NCBI RefSeq assembly: GCF_963924675.1
Contig: NC_089236.1
Coordinates: 44,858,500 to 44,922,499, forward strand
DNA: 64,000 nucleotides
Source of the DNA: Phocoena phocoena
Lineage: Eukaryota; Chordata; Mammalia; Artiodactyla; Phocoenidae
Direction of reading: 5' to 3'
In this document: piece by piece, positions 25,001-37,900 of the stretch
Numbering within the stretch: position 1 is the stretch's first letter
How the letters are laid out: the number at the start of each line of letters is the position of its first letter
Notes under the pieces: model-generated
What the model saw: only the letters and a program-made list of their open reading frames with translations
What the model was told of the DNA's origin: nothing
Databases searched by the model: none
Made by a program: the position numbers and the translations under genes

Positions 25001-28000
25001 TACGAGTCCTCAGAAGGGTACTTCCCTGAAAGTAAAGGCGAAGAGCTACTAAGAACTCGTGGAAACAGCTGCATGCCTCCCTTTCTGCCCGGCTACTCAG
25101 GACCTAACCTGGAGGCAAGTTCTCACGTTGAGTTTCTCTTGACTTCTAGAGCTTGTCAGGCTGACCACTACGGCGTCCATGGAAGCACCTGGTTTAGACC
25201 GAGCAAACTCATTTTCTTCCCAGAAGCATTCCTACAGGGTTCCCAGGCCTGTCAACAGCAGGGATTTCAGGTAGCTTCAAGGCACCGTGAATGCAGCCTT
25301 CCAAATTGGAAAGCGAGGATGTTTAAATCAGGCCCCCGATTTCATGCGCAAACGCAGCATACATTGCTGTTGTTTCTAACAAGTCAAAAGAGACACATGG
25401 CCCCTTGTGTTTGCTTGCCTGAATCAGCTTCTCGAAGCAGGGGGTTGTGCATCAAGTGGACTGCCTAAACCAAGGAACGCCCTAGCTACTCCTCTGGGGC
25501 CTGTGGCTATTCAGAAGCCTGCATTGCCACCGCAAGAAGCGGACTGAAATTGCAGTAAGAACGCAAGGGGACTTTCTTCTGGAGGCACGGTGACTTCAGG
25601 CAGGAGGTCCTAGATGGAATGCGTGGTCGAGTGTCCTCTCAGTGCAGCTCAGACTATGGCAAGGAGTAAGACCTCAAGGCCTGTGAGACGTGCCAAAATT
25701 CTGTTCGTGAACGTGTGGGTATGATGGGGAAATTAAGCTGCTTCGGTGGAGACTGCTGTGCGTTTCACTACCCTCGGCGTAGAGAGAGTGGCTCCAAAGG
25801 GCTACGGGGCTGGATATTGCTTAGGAGACCTAAGGGGTCCTGGGGTTAGTCTGTGTTCCAGCCGGGAACAGGGAGCCCACGCGATTTTCCTAGGTGTCCG
25901 GAAAACTCTACTGCCATCAAAGATATGCAGAGCAGAGGCTACGGCCTCATGGAAAGTGCTGCACGCCTCCGTTTCTGCAGGGCAAGTCCGGCCTTAACCT
26001 ACAGGCATGTGCTCACACTGAGTGTCCCGTTAGCGACACAGCTTTGAAAGATGCTGACTTTCTCCTCGAGCTGAGTGACTTCAGGTACGAGGTCCGCGAA
26101 GTATGCAAAGCAGAGTGTTTTCTCTTGGCAGCTCACACAAGGGCGGCAACCGGTATTTCCTGGGCGCTTCGGACACACCAGAAATCGTGTCCTGAAGCTG
26201 TTTGAGGGCTCTGGAAATAGAGCTCTCCTCAAGGAACGCGCAGTGTGTTGCTCATCACTCGGCACGCACGGAGGGCATCGGAGGGGAAGACCACTGGGCC
26301 TCGATGTTGCTCAGCTGGTCCACCGGGGTCTGGAGATACTCACTGACAATGGAGGAAAATGGATGCAAACCAGAGGGGCCTACGAGTCCTCAGAAGGGTA
26401 CTTCCCTGAAAGTAAAGGCGAAGAGCTACTAAGAACTCGTGGAAACAGCTGCATGCCTCCCTTTCTGCCCGGCTACTCAGGGCCTAACCTGGAGGCAAGT
26501 TCTCACGTTGAGTTTCTCTTGACTTCTAGAGCTTGTCAGGCTGACCACTACGGCGACCATGGAAGCACCTGATTTAGACAGAGCAAACTCATTTTCTTCC
26601 CAGAAGCATTCCTACAGGGATCCTAGGCCTGTCAACAGCAGGGATTTCAGGTAGCTCCAACGCACCGTGAATGCAGCCTTCCAAATTGGAAAGCGAGGAT
26701 GTTTAAATCAGGCCCCCGATTTCATGCGCAAACGCAGCATACATTGCTGTTGTTTCTAACAAGTCAAAAGAGACACATGGCCCCTTGTGTTTGCTTGCCT
26801 GAATCAGCTTCTCGAAGCAGGGGGTTGTGCATCAAGTGGACTGCCTCAACCAAGGAACGCCCTAGCTACTCCTCTGGGGCCTGTGGCTATTCAGAAGCCT
26901 GCATTGCCACCGCAAGAAGCGGACTGAAATTGCAGTAAGAACGCAAGGGGACTTTCTTCTGGAGGCACGGTGACTTCAGGCAGGAGGTCCTAGGTGGAAT
27001 GCGAGGCCGAGGGTGCTCTCAGTGCAGGTCAGACTAGGGCAAGGCGTAAGACCTCAAGGCCTGTGAGACGTGCCAAAATTCTGTTCGTGAACGTGTGGGT
27101 GTGATGGGGAAATTAAGCTGCTTCGGTGGAGACTGCTGTGCGTTTCCCTACCCTCGGCGTAGAGAGAGTGGCTCCAAAGGGCTACGGGGCTGGATGTTGC
27201 TTAGGAGACCTAAGGGGTCCTGGGATTAGTCTGTGTTCCAGCCGGGAACAGGGAGCCCACGCGATTTTCCTACGTGTCCGGAAAACTCTACTGCCATAAA
27301 AGATATGCAGAGGAGACGCTACGGCCTCATGGAAAGTGCTGCACGCCTCCGTTTCTGCAGGGCAAGTCCGGCCTTAACCTACAGGCATGTGCTCACACTG
27401 AGTGTCCCATTAGCGACACAGCTTTGAAAGATGCTGACTTTCTTCTCGAGCTGAGTGACTTCAGGTACGAGGTCCGCGAAGTATGCAAAGCAGAGTGTTT
27501 TCTCTTGGCAGCTCACACAAGGGCGGCAACCGGTATTTCCTGGGCGCTTCGGACACACCAGAAATCGTGTCCTGAAGCTGTTTGAGGGCTCTGGAAATAG
27601 AGCTCTCCTCAAGGAACGCGCAGTGTGTTGCCCATCACTCGGCACGCACGCAGGGCATCGGAGGGGAAGACCACTGGGACTCGATGTTGCTCAGCTGGTC
27701 CACCGGGGTCTGGAGATACTCACTGACAATGGAGGAAAATGGATGCAAACCAGAGGGGCCTACGAGTCCTCAGAAGGGTACTTCCCTGAAAGTAAAGGCG
27801 AAGAGCTACTAAGAACTCGTGGAAACAGCTGCATGCCTCCCTTTCTGCCCGGCTACTCAGGACCTAACCTGGAGGCAAGTTCTCACGTTGAGTTTCTCTT
27901 GACTTCTAGAGCTTGTCAGGCTGACCACTACGGCGTCCATGGAAGCACCTGGTTTAGACCGAGCAAACTCATTTTCTTCCCAGAAGCATTCCTACAGGGT

Positions 28001-30360
28001 TCCCAGGCCTGTCAACAGCAGGGATTTCAGGTAGCTTCAAGGCACCGTGAATGCAGCCTTCCAAATTGGAAAGCGAGGATGTTTAAATCAGGCCCCCGAT
28101 TTCATGCGCAAACGCAGCATACATTGCTGTTGTTTCTAACAAGTCAAAAGAGACACATGGCCCCTTGTGTTTGCTTGCCTGAATCAGCTTCTCGAAGCAG
28201 GGGGTTGTGCATCAAGTGGACTGCCTAAACCAAGGAACGCCCTAGCTACTCCTCTGGGGCCTGTGGCTATTCAGAAGCCTGCATTGCCACCGCAAGAAGC
28301 GGACTGAAATTGCAGTAAGAACGCAAGGGGACTTTCTTCTGGAGGCACGGTGACTTCAGGCAGGAGGTCCTAGATGGAATGCGTGGTCGAGTGTCCTCTC
28401 AGTGCAGCTCAGACTATGGCAAGGAGTAAGACCTCAAGGCCTGTGAGACGTGCCAAAATTCTGTTCGTGAACGTGTGGGTATGATGGGGAAATTAAGCTG
28501 CTTCGGTGGAGACTGCTGTGCGTTTCACTACCCTCGGCGTAGAGAGAGTGGCTCCAAAGGGCTACGGGGCTGGATATTGCTTAGGAGACCTAAGGGGTCC
28601 TGGGGTTAGTCTGTGTTCCAGCCGGGAACAGGGAGCCCACGCGATTTTCCTAGGTGTCCGGAAAACTCTACTGCCATCAAAGATATGCAGAGCAGAGGCT
28701 ACGGCCTCATGGAAAGTGCTGCACGCCTCCGTTTCTGCAGGGCAAGTCCGGCCTTAACCTACAGGCATGTGCTCACACTGAGTGTCCCGTTAGCGACACA
28801 GCTTTGAAAGATGCTGACTTTCTCCTCGAGCTGAGTGACTTCAGGTACGAGGTCCGCGAAGTATGCAAAGCAGAGTGTTTTCTCTTGGCAGCTCACACAA
28901 GGGCGGCAACCGGTATTTCCTGGGCGCTTCGGACACACCAGAAATCGTGTCCTGAAGCTGTTTGAGGGCTCTGGAAATAGAGCTCTCCTCAAGGAACGCG
29001 CAGTGTGTTGCTCATCACTCGGCACGCACGGAGGGCATCGGAGGGGAAGACCACTGGGCCTCGATGTTGCTCAGCTGGTCCACCGGGGTCTGGAGATACT
29101 CACTGACAATGGAGGAAAATGGATGCAAACCAGAGGGGCCTACGAGTCCTCAGAAGGGTACTTCCCTGAAAGTAAAGGCGAAGAGCTACTAAGAACTCGT
29201 GGAAACAGCTGCATGCCTCCCTTTCTGCCCGGCTACTCAGGGCCTAACCTGGAGGCAAGTTCTCACGTTGAGTTTCTCTTGACTTCTAGAGCTTGTCAGG
29301 CTGACCACTACGGCGACCATGGAAGCACCTGATTTAGACAGAGCAAACTCATTTTCTTCCCAGAAGCATTCCTACAGGGATCCCAGGCCTGTCAACAGCA
29401 GGGATTTCAGGTAGCTCCAACGCACCGTGAATGCAGCCTTCCAAATTGGAAAGCGAGGATGTTTAAATCAGGCCCCCGATTTCATGCGCAAACGCAGCAT
29501 ACATTGCTGTTGTTTCTAACAAGTCAAAAGAGACACATGGCCCCTTGTGTTTGCTTGCCTGAATCAGCTTCTCGAAGCAGGGGGTTGTGCATCAAGTGGA
29601 CTGCCTCAACCAAGGAACGCCCTAGCTACTCCTCTGGGGCCTGTGGCTATTCAGAAGCCTGCATTGCCACCGCAAGAAGCGGACTGAAATTGCAGTAAGA
29701 ACGCAAGGGGACTTTCTTCTGGAGGCACGGTGACTTCAGGCAGGAGGTCCTAGGTGGAATGCGAGGCCGAGGGTGCTCTCAGTGCAGGTCAGACTAGGGC
29801 AAGGCGTAAGACCTCAAGGCCTGTGAGACGTGCCAAAATTCTGTTCGTGAACGTGTGGGTGTGATGGGGAAATTAAGCTGCTTCGGTGGAGACTGCTGTG
29901 CGTTTCCCTACCCTCGGCGTAGAGAGAGTGGCTCCAAAGGGCTACGGGGCTGGATGTTGCTTAGGAGACCTAAGGGGTCCTGGGATTAGTCTGTGTTCCA
30001 GCCGGGAACAGGGAGCCCACGCGATTTTCCTACGTGTCCGGAAAACTCTACTGCCATAAAAGATATGCAGAGCAGACGCTACGGCCTCATGGAAAGTGCT
30101 GCACGCCTCCGTTTCTGCAGGGCAAGTCCGGCCTTAACCTACAGGCATGTGCTCACACTGAGTGTCCCGTTAGCGACACAGCTTTGAAAGATGCTGACTT
30201 TCTCCTCGAGCTGAGTGACTTCAGGTACGAGGTCCGCGAAGTATGCAAAGCAGAGTGTTTTCTCTTGGCAGCTCACACAAGGGCGGCAACCGGTATTTCC
30301 TGGGCGCTTCGGACACACCAGAAATCGTGTCCTGAAGCTGTTTGAGGGCTCTGGAAATAG
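22081..30360 (+). repeat. Dimeric higher-order repeat, 3 x 2,760 bp (U17-U22)
   Basis: Odd units (U17, U19, U21) carry gacctaacc, gcttcaaggc, the beta block and catcaaag. Even units (U18, U20, U22) carry cggcgaccat, ctgatttagac, ggatcc, the alpha block and, in U18 and U20, aggagacg. U18 and U20 share the rare ggatcctagg; U22 has ggatcccagg and ends with agcagacg, so its 3' part belongs to another type. Relative to the trimer block, the middle caacgggg unit is gone, so the array has switched from three-unit to two-unit repeats at about 22.1 kb. Confidence 0.87.
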
Positions 30361-33120
30361 AGCTCTCCTCAAGGAACGCGCAGTGTGTTGCTCATCACTC
30401 GGCACGCACGGAGGGTATCGGAGGGGAAGACCACTGGGCCTCGATGTTGCTCAGCTGGTCCAACGGGGTCTGGAGATACTCACTGACAATGGAGGAAAAT
30501 GGATGCAAACCAGAGGGGCCTACGAGTCCTCAGAAGGGTACTTCCCTGAAAGTAAAGGCGAAGAGCTACTAAGAACTCGTGGAAACAGCTGCATGCCTCC
30601 CTTTCTGCCCGGCTACTCAGGGCCTAACCTGGAGGCAAGTTCTCACGTTGAGTTTCTCTTGACTTCTAGAGCTTGTCAGGCTGACCACCACGGCGGCCAT
30701 GGAAGCACCTGGTTTAGACCGAGCAAACTCAGTTTCTTCCCAGAAGCATTCCTACAGGGTTCCCAGGCCTGTCAACAGCAGGAATTTCAGGTAGCTTCAA
30801 CGCACCGTGAATGCAGCCTTCCAAATTGGAAAGCGAGGATGTTTAAATCAGGCCCCCGATTTCATGCGCAAACGCAGCATACATTGCTGTTGTTTCTAAC
30901 AAGTCAAAAGAGGCACATGGCCCCTTGTGTTTGCTTGCCTGAATCAGCTTCTCGAAGCAGGGGTTTGTGCATCAAGTGGACTGCCTCAACCAAGGAACGC
31001 CCTAGCTACTCGTCTGGGGCCTGTGGCTATTCAGAAGCCTGCATTGCCACCGCAAGAAGCGGACTGAAATTGCAGTAAGAACGCAAGGGGACTTTCTTCT
31101 GGAGGCACGGTGACTTCAGGCAGGAGGTCCTAGGTGGAATGCGAGGCCGAGGGTGCTCTCAGTGCAGGTCAGACTAGGGCAAGGCGTAAGACCTCAAGGC
31201 CTGTGAGACGTGCCAAAATTCTGTTCGTGAACGTGTGGGTGTGATGGGGAAATTAAGCTGCTTCGGTGGAGACTGCTGTGCGTTTCCCTACCCTCGGCGT
31301 AGAGAGAGTGGCTCCAAAGGGCTACGGGGCTGGATGTTGCTTAGGAGACCTAAGGGGTCCTGGGATTAGTCTGTGTTCCAGCCGGGAACAGGGAGCCCAC
31401 GCGATTTTCCTACGTGTCCGGAAAACTCTACTGCCATAAAAGATATGCAGAGCAGACGCTACGGCCTCATGGAAAGTGCTGCACGCCTCCGTTTCTGCAG
31501 GGCAAGTCCGGCCTTAACCTACAGGCATGTGCTCACACTGAGTGTCCCATTAGCGACACAGCTTTGAAAGATGCTGACTTTCTTCTCGAGCTGAGTGACT
31601 TCAGGTACGAGGTCCGCGAAGTATGCAAAGCAGAGTGTTTTCTCTTGGCAGCTCACACAAGGGCGGCAACCGGTATTTCCTGGGCGCTTCGGACACACCA
31701 GAAATCGTGTCCTGAAGCTGTTTGAGGGCACTGGAAATAGAGCTCTCCTCAAGGAACGCGCAGTGTGTTGCCCATCACTCGGCACGCACGCAGGGCATCG
31801 GAGGGGAAGACCACTGGGACTCGATGTTGCTCAGCTGGTCCACCGGGGTCTGGAGATACTCACTGACAATGGAGGAAAATGGATGCAAACCAGAGGGGCC
31901 TACGAGTCCTCAGAAGGGTACTTCCCTGAAAGTAAAGGCGAAGAGCTACTAAGAACTCGTGGAAACAGCTGCATGCCTCCCTTTCTGCCCGGCTACTCAG
32001 GGCCTAACCTGGAGGCAAGTTCTCACGTTGAGTTTCTCTTGACTTCTAGAGCTTGTCAGGCTGACCACTACGGCGTCCATGGAAGCACCTGGTTTAGACC
32101 GAGCAAACTCATTTTCTTCCCAGAAGCATTCCTACAGGGTTCCCAGGCCTGTCAACAGCAGGGATTTCAGGTAGCTCCAACGCACCGTGAATGCAGCCTT
32201 CCAAATTGGAAAGCGAGGATGTTTAAATCAGGCCCCCGATTTCATGCGCAAACGCAGCATACATTGCTGTTGTTTCTAACAAGTCAAAAGAGACACATGG
32301 CCCCTTGTGTTTGCTTGCCTGAATCAGCTTCTCGAAGCAGGGGGTTGTGCATCAAGTGGACTGCCTCAACCAAGGAACGCCCTAGCTACTCCTCTGGGGC
32401 CTGTGGCTATTCAAAAGCCTGCATTGCCACCGCAAGAAGCGGACTGAAATTGCAGTAAGAACGCAAGGGGACTTTCTTCTGGAGGCACGGTGACTTCAGG
32501 CAGGAGGTCCTAGGTGGAATGCGAGGCCGAGGGTGCTCTCAGTGCAGGTCAGACTAGGGCAAGGCGTAAGACCTCAAGGCCTGTGAGACGTGCCAAAATT
32601 CTGTTCGTGAACGTGTGGGTGTGATGGGGAAATTAAGCTGCTTCGGTGGAGACTGCTGTGCGTTTCCCTACCCTCGGCGTAGAGAGAGTGGCTCCAAAGG
32701 GCTACGGGGCTGGATGTTGCTTAGGAGACCTAAGGGGTCCTGGGATTAGTCTGTGTTCCAGCCGGGAACAGGGAGCCCACGCGATTTTCCTAGGTGTCCG
32801 GAAAACTCTACTGCCATAAAAGATATGCAGAGCAGAGGCTACGGCCTCATGGAAAGTGCTGCACGCCTCCGTTTCTTCAGGGCAAGTCCGGCCTTAACCT
32901 ACAGGCATGTGCTCACACTGAGTGTCCCATTAGCGACACAGCTTTGAAAGATGCTGACTTTCTTCTCGAGCTGAGTGACTTCAGGTACGAGGTCCGCGAA
33001 GTATGCAAAGCAGAGTGTTTTCTCTTGGCAGCTCACACAAGGGCGGCAACCGGTATTTCCTTGGCGCTTCGGACACACCAGAAATCGTGTCCTGAAGCTG
33101 TTTGAGGGCTCTGGAAATAG
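30361..33120 (+). repeat. Units U23-U24: single monomers after the dimer block
   Basis: U23 resembles the U12/U15 type (caacgggg, cac/ggc pair, agtttc, ggaatttc) but has gggtttg, ctcaacc, a private ggtatcg and ends with gggcactgg. U24 is an alpha unit like U4, with private changes that increase toward the deleted unit: tcaaaagcc near 32412, cttcag at 32875, and ttggcg at 33061. U23 looks like an escaped middle member of the trimer. Confidence 0.8.
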
Positions 33121-33568
33121 AGCTCTCCTCAAGGAACGCGCAGTGTGTTGCCCATCACTCGGCACGCACGCAGGGCATCGGAGGGGAAGACCACTGGGCT
33201 TCGATGTTGCTCAGATGAGGGAGCCCACGCGATTTTCCTAGGTGTCCGGAAAACTCTACTGCCATAAAAGATATGCAGAGCAGAGGCTACGGCCTCATGG
33301 AAAGTGCTGCACGCCTCCGTTTCTGCAGGGCAAGTCCGGCCTTAACCTACAGGCATGTGCTCACACTGAGTGTCCCGTTAGCGACACAGCTTTGAAAGAT
33401 GCTGACTTTCTCCTTGAGCTGAGTGACTTCAGGTACGAGGTCCGCGAAGTATGCAAAGCAGAGTGTTTTCTCTTGGCAGCTCACACAAGGGCGGCAATCG
33501 GTATTTCCTGAGCGCTTCGGAAACATCAGAAATCGTGTCCTGAAGCTGTTTGAGGGCTCTGGAAATAG
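33121..33568 (+). repeat. U25: internally deleted monomer (448 bp)
   Basis: The unit runs normally for 94 bp to tcag at 33214, then three bases (atg, 33215-33217) match neither expected flank, then the sequence resumes at agggagccc, which is phase 1030 of the monomer. Phase 95-1029 (935 bp) is missing, a net loss of 932 bp with the three-base filler. The join does not fall at the position where subrepeats A and B align (phase ~985 would be expected), so unequal exchange between the two subrepeats does not explain it. Blunt or end-joined repair with filler does. It is the only large deletion in the window and shifts the register of all later units by 448 bp. Confidence 0.95.
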
Positions 33569-34948
33569 AGCTCTCCTCAAGGAACGCGCAGTGTGTTGCT
33601 CATCACTCGGCACGCACGGAGGGCATCGGAGGGGAAGACCACTGGGCCTCGATGTTGCTCAGCTGGTCCACCGGGGTCTGGAGATACTCACTGACAATGG
33701 AGGAAAATGGATGCAAACCAGAGGGGCCTACGAGTCCTCAGAAGGGTACTTCCCTGAAAGTAAAGGCGAAGAGCTACTAAGAACTCGTGGAAACAGCTGC
33801 ATGCCTCCCTTTCTGCCCGGCTACTCAGGGCCTAACCTGGAGGCAAGTTCTCACGTTGAGTTTCTCTTGACTTCTAGAGCTTGTCAGGCTGACCACTACG
33901 GCGTCCATGGAAGCACCTGGTTTAGACCGAGCAAACTCATTTTCTTCCCAGAAGCATTCCTACAGGGTTCCCAGGCCTGTCAACAGCAGGGATTTCAGGT
34001 AGCTCCAACGCACCGTGAATGCAGCCTTCCAAATTGGAAAGCGAGGATGTTTAAATCAGGCCCCCGATTTCATGCGCAAACGCAGCATACATTGCTGTTG
34101 TTTCTAACAAGTCAAAAGAGACACATGGCCCCTTGTGTTTGCTTGCCTGAATCAGCTTCTCGAAGCAGGGGGTTGTGCATCAAGTGGACTGCCTAAACCA
34201 AGGAACGCCCTAGCTACTCCTCTGGGGCCTGTGGCTATTCAGAAGCCTGCATTGCCACCGCAAGAAGCGGACTGAAATTGCAGTAAGAACGCAAGGGGAC
34301 TTTCTTCTGGAGGCACGGTGACTTCAGGCAGGAGGTCCTAGATGGAATGCGTGGTCGAGTGTCCTCTCAGTGCAGCTCAGACTATGGCAAGGAGTAAGAC
34401 CTCAAGGCCTGTGAGACGTGCCAAAATTCTGTTCGTGAACGTGTGGGTATGATGGGGAAATTAAGCTGCTTCGGTGGAGACTGCTGTGCGTTTCACTACC
34501 CTCGGCGTAGAGAGAGTGGCTCCAAAGGGCTACGGGGCTGGATATTGCTTAGGAGACCTAAGGGGTCCTGGGGTTAGTCTGTGTTCCAGCCGGGAACAGG
34601 GAGCCCACGCGATTTTCCTAGGTGTCCGGAAAACTCTACTGCCATAAAAGATATGCAGAGCAGAGGCTACGGCCTCATGAAAAGTGCTGCACGCCTCCGT
34701 TTCTGCAGGGCAAGTCCGGCCTTAACCTACAGGCATGTGCTCACACTGAGTGTCCCGTTAGCGACACAGCTTTGAAAGATGCTGACTTTCTCCTCGAGCT
34801 GAGTGACTTCAGGTACGAGGTCCGCGAAGTATGCAAAGCAGAGTGTTTTCTCTTGGCAGCTCACACAAGGGCGGCAACCGGTATTTCCTGGGCGCTTCGG
34901 AAACATCAGAAATCGTGTCCTGAAGCTGTTTGAGGGCTCTGGAAATAG
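33569..34948 (+). repeat. U26: single monomer after the deletion scar
   Basis: A full 1,380-bp beta-block unit with ctcatc, cggagg and ctaaacc. It carries two markers not seen 5' of the scar: catgaaaag near 34677 and ggaaacatcag near 34900. The second of these also occurs in the 3' end of the deleted unit (33520). These markers recur in U28, U31 and U32, so the deletion scar sits at or close to a change in the local monomer pool. Confidence 0.8.
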
Positions 34949-37900
34949 AGCTCTCCTCAAGGAACGCGCAGTGTGTTGCTCATCACTCGGCACGCACGGA
35001 GGGCATCGGAGGGGAAGACCACTGGGCCTCGATGTTGCTCAGCTGGTCCACCGGGGTCTGGAGATACTCACTGACAATGGAGGAAAATGGATGCAAACCA
35101 GAGGGGCCTACGAGTCCTCAGAAGGGTACTTCCCTGAAAGTAAAGGCGAAGAGCTACTAAGAACTCGTGGAAACAGCTGCATGCCTCCCTTTCTGCCCGG
35201 CTACTCAGGGCCTAACCTGGAGGCAAGTTCTCACGTTGAGTTTCTCTTGACTTCTAGAGCTTGTCAGGCTGACCACTACGGCGTCCATGGAAGCACCTGG
35301 TTTAGACCGAGCAAACTCATTTTCTTCCCAGAAGCATTCCTACAGGGTTCCCAGGCCTGTCAACAGCAGGGATTTCAGGTAGCTCCAACGCACCGTGAAT
35401 GCAGCCTTCCAAATTGGAAAGCGAGGATGTTTAAATCAGGCCCCCGATTTCATGCGCAAACGCAGCATACATTGCTGTTGTTTCTAACAAGTCAAAAGAG
35501 ACACATGGCCCCTTGTGTTTGCTTGCCTGAATCAGCTTCTCGAAGCAGGGGGTTGTGCATCAAGTGGACTGCCTAAACCAAGGAACGCCCTAGCTACTCC
35601 TCTGGGGCCTGTGGCTATTCAGAAGCCTGCATTGCCACCGCAAGAAGCGGACTGAAATTGCAGTAAGAACGCAAGGGGACTTTCTTCTGGAGGCACGGTG
35701 ACTTCAGGCAGGAGGTCCTAGATGGAATGCGTGGTCGAGTGTCCTCTCAGTGCAGCTCAGACTATGGCAAGGAGTAAGACCTCAAGGCCTGTGAGACGTG
35801 CCAAAATTCTGTTCGTGAACGTGTGGGTATGATGGGGAAATTAAGCTGCTTCGGTGGAGACTGCTGTGCGTTTCACTACCCTCGGCGTAGAGAGAGTGGC
35901 TCCAAAGGGCTACGGGGCTGGATATTGCTTACGAGACCTAAGGGGTCCTGGGGTTAGTCTGTGTTCCAGCCGGGAACAGGGAGCCCACGCGATTTTCCTA
36001 GGTGTCCGGAAAACTCTACTGCCATAAAAGATATGCAGAGCAGAGGCTACGGCCTCATGGAAAGTGCTGCACGCCTCCGTTTCTGCAGGGCAAGTCCGGC
36101 CTTAACCTACAGGCATGTGCTCACACTGAGTGTCCCGTTAGCGACACAGCTTTGAAAGATGCTGACTTTCTCCTCGAGCTGAGTGACTTCAGGTACGAGG
36201 TCCGCGAAGTATGCAAAGCAGAGTGTTTTCTCTTGGCAGCTCACACAAGGGCGGCAACCGGTATTTCCTGGGCGCTTCGGACACACCAGAAATCGTGTCC
36301 TGAAGCTGTTTGAGGGCTCTGGAAATAGAGCTCTCCTCAAGGCACGCGCAGTGTGTTGCTCATCACTCGGCACGCACGGAGGGCATCGGAGGGGAAGACC
36401 ACTGGGCCTCGATGTTGCTCAGCTGGTCCACCGGGGTCTGGAGATACTCACTGACAATGGAGGAAAATGGATGCAAACCAGAGGGGCCTACGAGTCCTCA
36501 GAAGGGTACTTCCCTGAAAGTAAAGGCGAAGAGCTACTAAGAACTCGTGGAAACAGCTGCATGCCTCCCTTTCTGCCCGGCTACTCAGGGCCTAACCTGG
36601 AAGCAAGTTCTCACGTTGAGTTTCTCTTGACTTCTAGAGCTTGTCAGGCTGACCACCACGGCGGCCATGGAAGCACCTGGTTTAGACCGAGCAAACTCAG
36701 TTTCTTCCCAGAAGCATTCCTACCGGGTTCCCAGGCCTGTCAACAGCAGGGATTTCAGGTAGCTTCAACGCACCGTGAATGCAGCCTTCCAAATTGGAAA
36801 GCGAGGATGTTTAAATCAGGCCCCCGATTTCATGCGCAAACGCAGCATACATTGCTGTTGTTTCTAACAAGTCAAAAGAGGCACATGGCCCCTTGTGTTT
36901 GCTTGCCTGAATCAGCTTCTCGAAGCAGGGGTTTGTGCATCAAGTGGACTGCCTCAACCAAGGAACGCCCTAGCTACTCCTCTGGGGCCTGTGGCTATTC
37001 AGAAGCCTGCATTGCCACCGCAAGAAGCGGACTGAAATTGCAGTAAGAACGCAAGGGGACTTTCTTCTGGAGGCACGGTGACTTCAGGCAGGAGGTCCTA
37101 GGTGGAATGCGAGGCCGAGGGTGCTCTCAGTGCAGGTCAGACTAGGGCAAGGCGTAAGACCTCAAGGCCTGTGAGACGTGCCAAAATTCTGTTCGTGAAC
37201 GTGTGGGTATGATGGGGAAATTAAGCTGCTTCGGTGGAGACTGCTGTGCGTTTCACTACCCTCGGCGTAGAGAGAGTGGCTCCAAAGGGCTACGGGGCTG
37301 GATATTGCTTAGGAGACCTAAGGGGTCCTGGGGTTAGTCTGTGTTCCAGCCGGGAACAGGGAGCCCACGCGATTTTCCTAGGTGTCCGGAAAACTCTACT
37401 GCCATAAAAGATATGCAGAGCAGAGGCTACGGCCTCATGAAAAGTGCTGCACGCCTCCGTTTCTGCAGGGCAAGTCCGGCCTTAACCTACAGGCATGTGC
37501 TCACACTGAGTGTCCCGTTAGCGACACAGCTTTGAAAGATGCTGACTTTCTCCTCGAGCTGAGTGACTTCAGGTACGAGGTCCGCGAAGTATGCAAAGCA
37601 GAGTGTTTTCTCTTGGCAGCTCACACAAGGGCGGCAACCGGTATTTCCTGGGCGCTTCGGAAACATCAGAAATCGTGTCCTGAAGCTGTTTGAGGGCTCT
37701 GGAAATAGAGCTCTCCTCAAGGAACGCGCAGTGTGTTGCTCATCACTCGGCACGCACGGAGGGCATCGGAGGGGAAGACCACTGGGCCTCGATGTTGCTC
37801 AGCTGGTCCACCGGGGTCTGGAGATACTCACTGACAATGGAGGAAAATGGATGCAAACCAGAGGGGCCTACGAGTCCTCAGAAGGGTACTTCCCTGAAAG

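Noticed and set aside
33121..33568. Interpreting the 448-bp unit as the ancestral ~490-bp subrepeat
   Set aside because: It consists of phase 1-94 plus phase 1030-1380 joined with a filler, not a complete subrepeat A or B, so it is a deletion product.
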